Shown here piece after piece: positions 33,970 through 46,600 of a stretch of DNA of 64,000 bases. The DNA lies in NCBI GenBank assembly GCA_015680685.1, contig MNCI01029129.1, positions 62,001 to 126,000 on the forward strand, written 5' to 3'. Positions within the stretch are counted from its first letter, which is position 1, and the number at the start of each line of letters is the position of its first letter. Source of the DNA: Gnetum montanum (Eukaryota > Streptophyta > Gnetopsida > Gnetales > Gnetaceae). Below the pieces are notes generated by a model, which was not told the origin of the DNA, did not search any database, and worked only from the letters and a program-made list of their open reading frames with translations. The translations under genes were made by a program, and so were the position numbers.

Positions 33970-36471
33970 ACCTACATGAGGGCGAATTGTCCCAACTGAG
34001 GGACAAATGACCAAGAACTAGAAGGGGCCAAGAATAGCCCTAGGAGTAGGCAAAAAAAACCCATGCAACAGGACCTCTTCAGGAGGAACCTAAAGTGAAG
34101 TTTGTCAAAAAAATTTCCAAAGCAACTGCAATTGAACAATATCATCAAGATGAGGCACCCAGGCCAAGATTGAATATTGAGGTTACCTTGATGGAGGACT
34201 ACCTTAGGAAAATTGCATCCAATAAGGTTCAAAAATATGTGCTTCACAAATTAAACTTTGGAACCTTCTTAAAGTTTACTCCTCTAGAAGTCAAGACATA
34301 ACTTCAAAACTCTCCCATGTGGTCCATCATCACTTCTGGTAGAGAGTGGTACATGGGAGAGACATATCTCTTGTGGAACAACAAGTAGGTTGATGTCATG
34401 ATCAAAATTAATGATGTAACTATGTCTTACTTGATGAAAGCAATCTCTAAGACCCTTGGATTACTTGAAACTAGGGCCACTCTAGTTAAAATTCTAACAC
34501 AAGTAGATCCATGTGTCAATAAAAAATGGACACAACAGTGCTATGGAGTGGACCATAAGAAGTTTGGTGTACTCAAAATGGCAAAACATTCCTATTTCAA
34601 AAATCATAGGCTTTCACCTTAATCCAACAATAAGGCCTAGCAATATCATAGCCTTCTCCACCTGTGCATGTACCGCTCTAAGCAAAATATTCCTCATCAA
34701 CCTTCTATAGCTAATCTATCTTGAGATAGAGAAGCACTTCAAGAAGAATGAATGTGAAAGGCACTTTTCTTTCCGTGGCTTATCACAAAATTGTGCAAAA
34801 GGGGAAGCATAGCCCGCTACACCAATGATGTAGTTAATCATGCTATGTCTACTTCTTGGGCAGAGATGATGAAAGCCAAAGTACCTACAAAGGTGGTCCT
34901 GGAAGAGTAGTAGCAACCACCACCTCCACCACCCACTTATGAAATAATGCCAAAGTCCTGTGCTACAATTGAGTGCATGCACAAACTCCATGAGTAGCTC
35001 CTACAATAGTAGTAGTAGCAAGTAAGAACGAGTGATGATGATCCATATGTGTATTGACCAATCATGAGCCACCTCAATGAAGTGGCCCAAGCCATAAGCT
35101 AGATGGAGGGTGGGGCATAAATATTTTCTTTCCAATGAATGCAGGTGCCCACAAGGTCAAATACGAGTGCCTAAGAGGTAACGGTATCCCTCCCACAACA
35201 ACAGCAGTTCCCAAAAATCTTTGGGAATGCTACTATCTTTTTGGTGCATTTGGAAAATGGTGAGTGAGTAACTATCATGATGATGCAACACCAAGGGTAG
35301 GAGATAACGGCTGAACTAGTTGCTGATAGAGTGGATAAGGTACTCAACACTCTTGCAGCATTTGTACCAAACATTTCTACACTTAGAGATGTGCAGACAT
35401 CTACAAGCACTATCAGTGAAAGATTAAGTGTAGCCCAACATGAGGAATTGCTAGATTAATTAATGGAAATTAGGCAATTAATTTTAGATGTCTTTGACCT
35501 TCCATATACCATCACTACTACCCATTTAGAGTTGCTTAAGGCAAGGGGCAGATTCATCATCATGGAGGGGCAACTTAAAATAGCCAGAGTAAAAAATCAA
35601 TGCTTAGCTACAGAGGTTGCCAAACTAAGAGTCCACCTTGTTAATCTTGCAGTAATCAGCCAAGCAATCATGCAAGATAAAGCTTTCCAACAACTTTAGG
35701 CCAAACTCAAAGAGGTTGAGTATGCTAAGGAGTCAGTAGTCTTTGATCAGTTCTTGGCCAATGCTACAACTAGGAGAATGAGTATGCCAACAACTTTAGG
35801 CCAAACTCAAAGAGGTTGAGTATGCCAAGGATTTGTTCTAGACTCACTAGGAGAATGAAGGTCTAACTACAAAAAATCATCGCCTGTGAAATGGTGATGC
35901 GAAAAACCAAAAAAATGTCTAAATTCATCCATCAATAGTAGGAGCAACTTGCCAAGGTGAACACTAAATTGAGAAAGTTGGTAGCAAAAAATAGAAATAT
36001 CTTAATGGAGGAGATCTATTCCTTGCATCATAAGTCTACAATAGACATTATTGCCTAGAAAAATAAGGCCCTTAAGTTTGAAAGGGTGAAAAATCACTAT
36101 AGAGACCAAGTTAGATTACAAAAAGAAATTAATGAGAAAAACATCCAATTGGCAAAGGAAAAAGCTAATGAGGCTCTCTAGTAACCCTAGCAAGGAGGTG
36201 ACATGTGGTAGCCTATTTTTGATGGGCTAAACAAGTACAAAAAAGTGGAAATTCACATGAAGAAACTATAGATCAAGGAAATGATTGAATACATAGAGTT
36301 CGCCAACCTCTAATACATAAACCTACTAATGCTAACTACTAGAAGACCATAGTTAGAGTTGAAAAAGCAAGTGGTTAGCTTGTACTTGTTGTATGAGGTA
36401 GAGTTCAAACATCAAAAAGATACTAAGTAGAAGCTTTAGGGTGCACATGCAAAACTCAAGGTTCTCAAGGT
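33970..36471 (+). pseudogene. gag-like region of the host element, degenerate
   Basis: Broken + strand frames. About 34095-34620 holds basic segments I do not recognise. About 34860-34950 encodes a proline run (QPPPPPPTYE). From 35463 on, fragments rich in Lys, Leu and Glu suggest a coiled coil (LLKARGRFIIMEGQLKIARV). A ~42-bp block is duplicated (about 35684-35725 and 35786-35828). The position after an LTR and PBS-like site argues for gag or an upstream extra ORF, but no zinc knuckle or other diagnostic motif is visible. Cut at 36471 by element B. Confidence 0.4.
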
Positions 36472-38387
36472 TGAAACGCCACAAAATTCTGAGCTTAGCA
36501 GTTCTCCATCAAGAATTGAGCTAAGTCATGATGCTCCCTAGCATGACTGAAGCTTGAGGACCTCACAGACAGCTTCAAACGGAGTCAAACTGAGAAAGAA
36601 ATGGTTCCCTATGATCCATAGAAGACTACAATGACATATGACATCAAAATTGTCAAATTTTGAGCTCAAACTACTTGGTTTTCACTAAGTATGCGTCATG
36701 TACGCTGGCCTATACATGCCCAGCGTATGGCCCAGGGTGCAGCAACTTTTGAGCCTCAAAAACTCATTTAAATAGGCCAGAATCAAAGGTATAGACTCCC
36801 CATGACCTTCCCTAAGGTCCCAATCAAGTCTTAGGATCCTAATAATTAAATTTTTGGCACGAAATAGGTCATTTTCTACCTACACACTGGCTCACACGCC
36901 CGGCATGTACGCCCAGCGTATGACTTCAAAGGTGACCCAAAATAGGCACTTCAGAGCAATATTTTCATAAGGCATAAACTCATAGAGATAGTGAAATTGT
37001 TAGGAATCATCATGGACTCAAGAAAATAAATTTTTGACCTTGAAATTATGCACTTTTGAGTTCACACGCTGAGCATGTACATCCTGCACGCCCAACGTGT
37101 ACGCCCAACGTGTACGCCCAACGTGTGGCACCGAGGACAAAGTCAAACAGGCACTTTCAGGCAAGTTTTCAACATGGGGTTGACCCTTAGGACATGGGAA
37201 TCTAGTCTACATCATCACTGGCTTCAAAAAATTCCATTTTGGACATCAAAAATATCCTTTTTGGCCTCACACGCTGGTGTATATGCCCAACGTATATGCC
37301 CAGCGTACAGCCAGCATGCACCTCAGAGATGAGCCCAAAACCCCATCGAAACGAAGTTAAAATTAGCTTTTGGGTGACCTGGAGGACCACCAAGACTCAG
37401 GGATTAGTGTACACACCCCATCTGATTCCTAAATTATAGTTTTCATGCTCACATGCCAACGTACATGCCCAGTGTACATGCTCAACTTCAGGCCTCTCGA
37501 AACTCTGCCAAATCAAGGCCAAATGAGCGTAAATTCGATAGGAAGCATTCTCACGATACCAAAGTTCTAATCCAAAGGCCAACTTCAAGATTTTTTATTG
37601 TAACAGTATACTCATTTGTAAAGTTCAAATCTCTTATGTTGGGCAAGACTACACATTGAGTCCACACGCCCAACATGTACACGCTGGCATGCAGCACGCT
37701 GTACAGTTGTAATATTCTTTGCACTCAAGCAACACAACCACATGTCATCCGACCCAAAATTCTCTCACCCACGGCCACTTATACCCTTCCAGATCCGAAT
37801 CCAATGCCCAAAACCTCATAAAAATCCTAATTTTTCACTAGATCAAGGAAGCAACCTTTGAAAAAAGAGAAGAAGAAATAGAGAGAACTGGAGACACTAG
37901 GCAAAGGGAGACAAACCCTGTAGGCTGGATCTCAACCCTACACACTAGGCTTATAGCTTTCACGCAAGGCCTGTAGCCTAAACCAATGTACAATCATCCA
38001 TCAGAATCCACTGGGACCTTTCGTCCACCTTGTGTCAAATCCACAACTACGTATGGACCGGTGCACTGTAATTTTCATCTGGCAATAAAATTACTTTGTT
38101 TCTACTCAAAATTTGTCACATCTTTCATTCATTCTGGTTTATCTCTTTTGTTTAAGTTACCGCAAATTTACATTCTAGTTTACGTTAATCACGTTGTTTA
38201 CACGTAACCCAGCGTATTGCACACATTGGGGAAATCCTTGTCTGATCTGCGTACAAACCACCCAAGGTACTCTACCTTTGTCAGTTCCAGCTCACCCTCA
38301 AGCGAAGTTAGAGTCTTCTGTGCTCATCTGCGAATCCCACGATCCTTGTCCCATTCAAACCTTGCACCGATGATTTAGGATAGTACA
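36472..38387 (+). repeat. 5' LTR of element B (1916 bp)
   Basis: TGAAACGCCACAAAATTC start aligns with F (63398); GGATAGTACA end aligns with the other LTRs. U3 (36690-37700) is dotted with CCCAGCGTGTACGCC-like words. The TATA position reads CATAAAA (37817-37823), a decayed promoter. Confidence 0.8.
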
Positions 38388-38392
38388 GAAAA

Positions 38393-38411
38393 TGACACTA
38401 GAAGGAGGGCC
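38393..38411 (+). promoter_or_regulatory. Primer-binding site of B
   Basis: TGACACTAGAAGGAGGGCC, 5 nt after the LTR. Two transitions from the DE consensus. Confidence 0.65.
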
Positions 38412-39045
38412 TCATGTTGCATAAAACCACTCTGATCCACCATTCACATCTTTTAAACTTGCACCCTGTTCAGCTAGATCTGCTATAGCCTCAGCATGTA
38501 TATGCTGTTTAGCCTATCTGCACAGTGTACATTCTGTCTGTACGTGGCGTATCCATCCTATACACTGGTTGTTGAAGTCTATACACTGGGGATTTACTCC
38601 ATACACTATGACCTAAGTCTGGTACACTATGCAGACAGGTTGTACGCTACCAGACTTAGGTGCACGTTGTAGACCCTGTCTACACTCTTCCTTATTTTCC
38701 TACATGTTGTAGACCCTATCTACATGCTCCCTTATTTTCCTGCACATTGTAGACCTTGTCTACATGCTGTCCCATTTTCAGTACGCTGACCACTCTGGTT
38801 GTACGCTAACAGTTGCAGTCTGTACACTGTGAACCCAGTTCACATGCTGTGGCCAGTGCCTATACGCTATGAGAGTAGTCTGTACTCTTTGACCAGTGTT
38901 CATACATTGTGTGTAACCCTCACATGTTGAACATACAGGGTTATACGCCGAGTACTCTATTCATAATTTCATACTCAGCCAAATCTTTATCATTTTTCAC
39001 TTAACATTATCTCATACTTACCTTGACACATAGATCACTCTAGAC
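38412..39045 (+). other. Leader of B
   Basis: Non-coding, made of degenerate TACACTGT/GTACGCT words about every 20-35 bp. Confidence 0.5.
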
Positions 39046-42000
39046 ATGGATCCAACCAACATGAACACTTCTAACATGCCCACTTTCAATGTCAATCTCT
39101 CCATAGCAAAGCCGATACCCATTATGCAACCCATAGGGGCCCATGGTGAGGTTCACCCCTGGGGGGGACCTCGCCGATCTCTCAGACTACAAGGGAAGAA
39201 TCTATCATTTANNNNNNNNNNNNNNNNNNNNNNNNNNNNNNNNNNNNNNNNNNNNNNNNNNNNNNNNNNNNNNNNNNNNNNNNNNNNNNNNNNNNNNNNN
39301 NNNNNNNNNNNNNNNNNNNNNNNNNNNNNNNNNNNNNNNNNNNNNNNNNNNNNNNNNNNNNNNNNNNNNNNNNNNNNNNNNNNNNNNNNNNNNNNNNNNN
39401 NNNNNNNNNNNNNNNNNNNNNNNNNNNNNNNNNNNNNNNNNNNNNNNNNNNNNNNNNNNNNNNNNNNNNNNNNNNNNNNNNNNNNNNNNNNNNNNNNNNN
39501 NNNNNNNNNNNNNNNNNNNNNNNNNNNNNNNNNNNNNNNNNNNNNNNNNNNNNNNNNNNNNNNNNNNNNNNNNNNNNNNNNNNNNNNNNNNNNNNNNNNN
39601 NNNNNNNNNNNNNNNNNNNNNNNNNNNNNNNNNNNNNNNNNNNNNNNNNNNNNNNNNNNNNNNNNNNNNNNNNNNNNNNNNNNNNNNNNNNNNNNNNNNN
39701 NNNNNNNNNNNNNNNNNNNNNNNNNNNNNNNNNNNNNNNNNNNNNNNNNNNNNNNNNNNNNNNNNNNNNNNNNNNNNNNNNNNNNNNNNNNNNNNNNNNN
39801 NNNNNNNNNNNNNNNNNNNNNNNNNNNNNNNNNNNNNNNNNNNNNNNNNNNNNNNNNNNNNNNNNNNNNNNNNNNNNNNNNNNNNNNNNNNNNNNNNNNN
39901 NNNNNNNNNNNNNNNNNNNNNNNNNNNNNNNNNNNNNNNNNNNNNNNNNNNNNNNNNNNNNNNNNNNNNNNNNNNNNNNNNNNNNNNNNNNNNNNNNNNN
40001 NNNNNNNNNNNNNNNNNNNNNNNNNNNNNNNNNNNNNNNNNNNNNNNNNNNNNNNNNNNNNNNNNNNNNNNNNNNNNNNNNNNNNNNNNNNNNNNNNNNN
40101 ATCCTATTAGCTCTTCGGTACCACCGTTGACCCTGCCCAAAGGAGTTTCTTTGCCTCAACTACCAAATACAATGGGGAAGGGGACCCCAACACCCATCTA
40201 GTTACGTTTAGACTAGAATTTTTACTGCTTCAGGCATGGACCCATGTAATTTTACGTGTTTTCGCCATGTCCCTCACTAGGAAAGCTTTAGACTGGTACC
40301 GAGCCTTGCCCCGTAACTCCGTATCCTCTTTGGAGGATCTCTTATGCTAGTTCATTACCAAGTTTAAATACAACCTAAAACCTAAAGCAACCCTAGATAG
40401 TCTGATATAGGTAAAACAAGCACCGCTTGAACCTATACAAAAATTTATTTAGAGATGTAGTGCTGCGCTAAACGAACTTCATGAACCAATCCCTGAAACA
40501 TATTTACTGACCATCCTAAAGGGATCCGTAAATGATTTCATGAAATCCAAACTATACTATTTGAACGCACGCACTCTAAGTCAAGCCTTTGCGCAAATAA
40601 AGAACATAGAAGAGGCAGCTCAAAATAGCCATGACCTAGCTTACTTAGCCTTTAAAAATCAACACACTAAGAAAGACAAAGAGAAAGCTAAGGCAACAGT
40701 AGCAATAGTACCAAAAACTCAATAGACAAGTATGAGACAACAAGGTAAATCATCCACTACCCCTACTAGCCATACTAGACCCGCTCCTGCTGCTACACCC
40801 GGACCATCACAAAACGCTACACCAAATCATGCAAGGAAATTTGAGAGGAGAAACCCCTCTCAGTACACACCATTGCCCATGAAACCTTCACAATTATTTA
40901 AGCAACTCTTGAAGGCTGGACTAATAAAACATAAACAATTATCCCCCACGGAAATTCAAAGACATGATCAATTCTATGAATTGATCCAGAACCCAAGCTT
41001 AGCGACACCGGATGAGCCCCCAGTTCCAAGAGGCTTTAGACTAGACCGTTTTTGTTAGTACCACCAACGTAATGGGCATGGTACTGACTATTGTTTCACC
41101 TTGAAATAATACATTCAATGAATGATTGACAAAGGTGAGATCACTTTTGATGAGGCCAACCCGGTCAAACCACAAAACCAGTCCATGGGCATATATAAAG
41201 ATCCCCTAAACACTAAAGAAGCACCATACACAATCAACACCATTTATGTAGATGATGGCTATGAAACACCAAAGAGTCCCTTTGTAGGTCATGTTCCTCC
41301 TACTCCATCAATATCACCTCAACCCACATATTCCCCACATGATACCCCCTCCTTGCAAAAACCATTCATCATCCGAGTACCTCCCGTGGTAGCAACAATG
41401 CAACTATCATCCCAAACCAAACCATGTTTCGTTAGTGTGCCCTCTACTGATACAACCACTAGTATGACACCATCAAACCGTCCCACCCACTTCGTGGTCT
41501 AGGTGCCACCGGCAGTTCCTACGTCAGAGGTACCAACTACGAATCGCCCAACCTTGTTTGTGGTTAAGGTGCCTAGGCGGTCTAAGGTCCAAGCTCACGC
41601 ACCTTAAACATAGCCCCATTCATCTTTCAAGTCTCGAAACAACCCCACATTCCAACCCCAAGTGTTCCCACACAACCCATGTGAGAACGCCTGGCAGATA
41701 AGCTCACCAGAGAACGCTTGGAGAAGGAACGTTAGGCGAAAGAACGTCAACGACTTGCACTGGGGCCCCCGAAACCAACTCCGTTAAGTACAATACCTAT
41801 GGCTCCTTCCGACAATGAGCCAAGCATGAGTTGTAAAGAAAAAAATTCGTGAATGCAATGCACATCAAACCCAAAAGCCACCAAAAATGACATGAAAGTT
41901 ACTCCACGCGAGATACAGCTGTTAGGCTCAATGGATCAAGTGGATTTGGACAAGATTATACCCAACGGTAAAGACTTAGCTAACACCCTAACATAGGTTA

Positions 42001-42989
42001 CGTAATCTCTTAAACAAAAGAATACATCATTAAGCTTATACGATCACATTTTGACCTCACAAATCCACTGCGAAGCCTTGGTACAAATGTTAACATCAAT
42101 CCCCATTAGCGAAAACCTACCTGCAAATGAACCCTCTATACACACGGTAATGTCTACATGACAAGGATCTAAACCTAAATCATTAGGCTTTCTCCCCAAG
42201 AACATTAAGATCGATGAGAGAACTGGAGGTGTTACCCATGAACCCATGTTTATAACCATACGAGTTAATCAATTCAAAATACATCAAGTACATGTGGATG
42301 ATGGAGCAGCAACAAATGTAGTACCTTATCCTGTCATTGAGCAGTTAGGGCTTACAGACTTAATTAAACCAACATCTATGACATGTCTAAAGTCCTTTAA
42401 TGGGTCACAAGCAGGGGTTAAAGGTACATTGACCTTGGATTTCATAGCAAGGGATCGTTTCCCCACATCTGCAGATTTTGTAGTTATTGATGAGATGCTT
42501 GGTTTTAACCTAATCCTGGGATGACCTTGGTTAGCCCAGTTAAAAGCGGTGTCTTCCCCCATCCATCAAGAGATTCACTTACCCTATGAAGGGGGAAAAT
42601 CATTATCCATGGGGATACTACTCCATCCACAATCTCATCTCACACGAAAGCAAATCAAGGCTCTGAAGTTAAAATTGAGAAGCTTGAACAAGAAGACCCC
42701 CCACATGAGCATAAACTTGATGAAATTTTCAAAAAACCCACGCCGAAGGAAACAAATGAAACCCAAAAGGATCACTAGCACATAAATTGTGGCTCCTTAA
42801 AAACTGAGGAAACACCGCCTAACCCCGAAACGTCTGAGGATATTAACTTGAACCTTACTTCGCCAGATGTCTCCTGGTCAGAGCTACCATTCAACGTAAT
42901 TAGCAAAGGAGATTCCGAGTATCGGATCATACCTGTTAAAACCACTCCCAACATAAAAATGAGGAAAATCAAAAAGATATTAAAAAATT
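39046..42989 (+). pseudogene. gag-protease of element B (with gap)
   Basis: Starts MDPTNMNTSNMPTFN; GGPRRSLRLQGKN just before the gap marks the gag N-terminus shared with D. After the gap the gag core shows PISSSVPPL and KALDWYRALPRNS, and the zinc-knuckle region reads YHQRNGHGTDYC with its first Cys next to a stop. Protease at 42246-42590 shows VHVDDGAATNVVPYPVIEQ, LDFIARDRFP and GFNLILG, where the next codon (Arg in C) is TGA. The C-terminal tail ends KMRKIKKILKN and a stop at about 42989, matching the tail in C, so the native polyprotein stops before the antisense gene. Stops and frameshifts throughout. Confidence 0.75.
39212..40100. other. Assembly gap (889 N)
   Basis: Run of N inside gag B. 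Frames reported across it carry no information. Confidence 0.99.
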
Positions 42990-43004
42990 AACAAACTACG
43001 CCAA

Positions 43005-43275
43005 GTTCGTAATGATGTTAAACTACAACCGTCTGAAATGACGCTAAACTACGCACGTCCAAAATGACATTAAACTATCGCATGTCCACAACGACATAAA
43101 AATAGCCATGGTCTGAAAATAGTCGATTTTCATCAAAACCCTTCCTATCACCTGATATCCTTCTAGTTTATTGAAAGCCCGAAATGGCTTTAAACTAGAA
43201 CAGTCACGTCATAGTCCATCATGACTTTAAACTGACACACACGTACATACGGCCCGAAATGGCCTTAAACTAGAG
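43005..43275. repeat. Stem-loop repeats, protease side of gene B
   Basis: Reverse-orientation units ending TTAAACT. Perfect arms include CGTC/GACG, TGTC/GACA, AGCC/GGCT, AGTC/GACT and GGCC/GGCC, five different stems within 270 bp. Loops are mostly CGAAAT or TGAAAT. Confidence 0.8.
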
Positions 43276-43676
43276 CAAGTTTACTTTCATTCGTCTCAAA
43301 AGCTTAAATTTCTAGTTTACATTCTAAGATTGCATCTTCGCAATACATATTATGCTTTCCTTTGTATTTACTATGGCATGGCTATCGTTTAAGTTACATT
43401 TGTACTTCATGTTTACACTTAAACAAAAACAAAGGTTAAAAACAAAAAAAAAAAGAGAACTTTCGCTCCATGTTCTTGCATTATCTCTTTTTAACATTCA
43501 AAAACAACAAAAAAAAAATAGAATAAAAAAAATATATATATACATAAATATTTAAATGGAAAATTACAAAAGTTAGCCAAGTTTATACATCTTTTCATAT
43601 ATAACTCAACTCAAAACAAAAGAAACAATTTCTGTTTACAACCCGTAGAAACATAACAATACGCCAAAGTCAAAAA

Positions 43677-46600
43677 CTAAATGTTAGGATCAGGAGGGGC
43701 TTTCTTCTTAAGTTCTCCTGCATCATGAGTTTCCTCTCCAATGGGACCACCTTCTTGACCACTGTCATCTCCATGACTCTATAAAAGGTAAAAGAAAATA
43801 ATTAACAAAGAAAGATGATATTTTCTGCTGAAAACTAATGAACAAAATTGACAAGTTTAAAAGACTTACTGAAGAAGATCCCCTTAGACCGAACTCTAGT
43901 CGATGAAGGATTTCTTCTTCAGGGACACTTGCCCAGTCGGTTCCATCTAGGCCTAGATCAACATTGGCTAAGGCCTTCCCTTTGTCCACAGCAGACCATG
44001 TAGGACGTTTAAGAGGAAACTTGCCCATAGAAACCTCTCCGAAAGCTATGGTGATAACCCTCTTGGGAGACTACATCTCTACCATGGTGTGCCTAGCGAA
44101 GGCATCAAATGAAGAATGTAAGCCTAAACCTTCTACAAACATCTCCAGCTGACGCTTCTCTATGGATTGCTCCTTTAATGATTTTTTATAATGGTGCTTA
44201 TGATTCTTTTCATCTTGATCCCATTTCCGCACCTTAGAAGTGAAAGCTTTCCAATCCTGACACTTGAGATTCAGCAAGTCTATTTGTGCCTTACACTCTG
44301 CTAGCTCCTGAGTCATAGTTACTTGGAGATTCAATAAATTCCAATACCTAGTATAAGTAATCTCAGAGGTTCGCCAAGAATGATCATCCATCAATCTTTC
44401 AAAGGAAAACTCATAGCATGACTTAAAGTCATCTCGTTCTGCTGTTAGCCTGGAAATCTCCTTTTGCCCTGCTTGAATTCGCAACCATAGTTTCTCGATG
44501 GAACACCTACAGGTCCAAAGGGACTTGGCATTCTGCACAACACATTCTACCACCTCATCATAGATCTGCCTTGGCACTTGCTCAACCTCTGATGGTAGTG
44601 TAGGCAGACTGTCAATACAAGTGGCCTTAGATGGATCCCACTTCAACTTAGCCCCTATCCACATGATAAGAGTATATGTTAGACATCGGACAGTAGAAAT
44701 GGAGGCAAAGAATTGAAGGACTCAAAATGCTTAGGACACATGTACCTATTTTAGGATGAGCTTGTTGTATGTGATCAACTACCTCATCAACGATACCAAG
44801 GACAAAATCCATTTTACTTGGAATTTTGATCCAAGTAAATGGTTCCTTTGTAGGAGACAAGTCAACTTCGGTGGTCGTTTCCATTGGGGTCTTCATCGTA
44901 GGTATTTCCAAACGAACATTAGGAATCATCCTGGTTTCAACATCTTCACCTCGTAACAGCAAAAGCATAAAGTTAAAACTCTGAGTAATGGAAACAACAT
45001 TTCAAAAATCAATAAAATATATAAAACATAATGAGGAAAGCATATTGAAATCTCTGTCTTCTTCCCGATTCGGAGGATCGCCAAGGTCTAGCCTTCCTCC
45101 GAGGAAATCATCAAACATCTTACCGACTCCATCCTGATCATCAATTTGATCCTTTTTGGTGGTGTCTCCCACCCACTCTTCTGCTTCTTCCCTCAAAATA
45201 ATGGGGATTTCCATCTCGTCATCACCCGCCTCGTCCTCCTCATTAGTTGGGACCTCTTCCTCCTCTATGATCGGTGCTAACCCCTCTCTTCTTACTTTAG
45301 GAGTTGGCTCTGATGGAATTCATAAGTTTAACATTAGTTTCACATAAATGATAAAATAAAAGTAACAATATTGATAATAAAATAGGGGTAAATGAATGAA
45401 TTAGGCTTACTTACCCTAGACTGGCATTCTAAACCGTATACGTTTCACCTTGGGTTCATCTACAGCTGGAGCAACCCCTCTAGAGCGCTTAGGTTTTTGA
45501 ACTTTGGATTTTGCCTTCTCGATTATTTCCTTGATCACCTGATCGGCTCTCCTAGTAGTATAGGGCACACCACCTAGTTTCGACCCTACGCTATCACACG
45601 TATGAATTGAACGACCAGATGATCCCTCCATTGTAATAGAAACCAATTCGTCAATCCCCTCAGGAGCATCTTGAGACTTGGTCACCTCAAATAAGTGACA
45701 AATCCATAGGCGAGATAGTTGGTTATGATCCCTTAACATGTACTTGTTACTCATGCGAACAATTAGAAATTCAGCCAGTCGACACAAGTAACAGGCGAAG
45801 AATGCAAAGGTGAAATGGGACTGCACCTCAATGTTCAAGCGCAACCTCACTATCTCCCTGTGGAAACTTGAAAGTAAAAACTGCATCCAATTATAACATA
45901 CCCCAGTCTCTAGAATCACGTGCATGATACGCACCGATTCTACCCCAAAAGTCCTCACCTGGGACAGGGACATTGGAAACACTCGCGCTCTAAACAAGGG
46001 ATACAGCACATTGACTTCAGTTACTTTTGATTGTCCCTGCATAGAGAATCCCTTAGCACCCTTAAGAACACCCAACCAGTTCTCCAACTCACAAACAACA
46101 TGGACCTCCTTCTGTGCTCTATCCAAAATCACTTTAGCCCCAGCTGCCGGTACACCAAAGAAGTCTGAAAAGAACTCCGCCGATAGATAGAAGGCTACTT
46201 TGATTCCCTTGATGCGAGTGCTATAATGAGTAACAGCTTCATTGAAAGAATCAACGATTGCAATCATCTCGGTCACGAAGACATCAGGACTTGGGGCCAT
46301 AAATAACTCCATGAGGCTAACATCACTTAGAAAACTGATAATATGTGGCGGTGCCTTATCACGTAGCCATCGTTGTGCATCACTGATCTCCATGAATTTC
46401 ATGGCCAATGTGCTTTCAATCCGCCTAGTTGTGATAGTGACTCCACCAGGGGGGACATCCACTATACGCACAAGGTAACATCAATGGAGTCAATATAACC
46501 AATGATGTAGCAAAACAAACAAACGTGAGGCATCAAAAATACCATTACTCACCATCGGACAATGGATTAGGATCATCAAAAGTCAAATCAGCATCACATG

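Noticed and set aside
39046-40201. Frames of 311-354 codons on both strands
   Set aside because: They consist mostly of the 889-N gap. Only the short + strand start (39046-39211) and the part after 40100 carry sequence.
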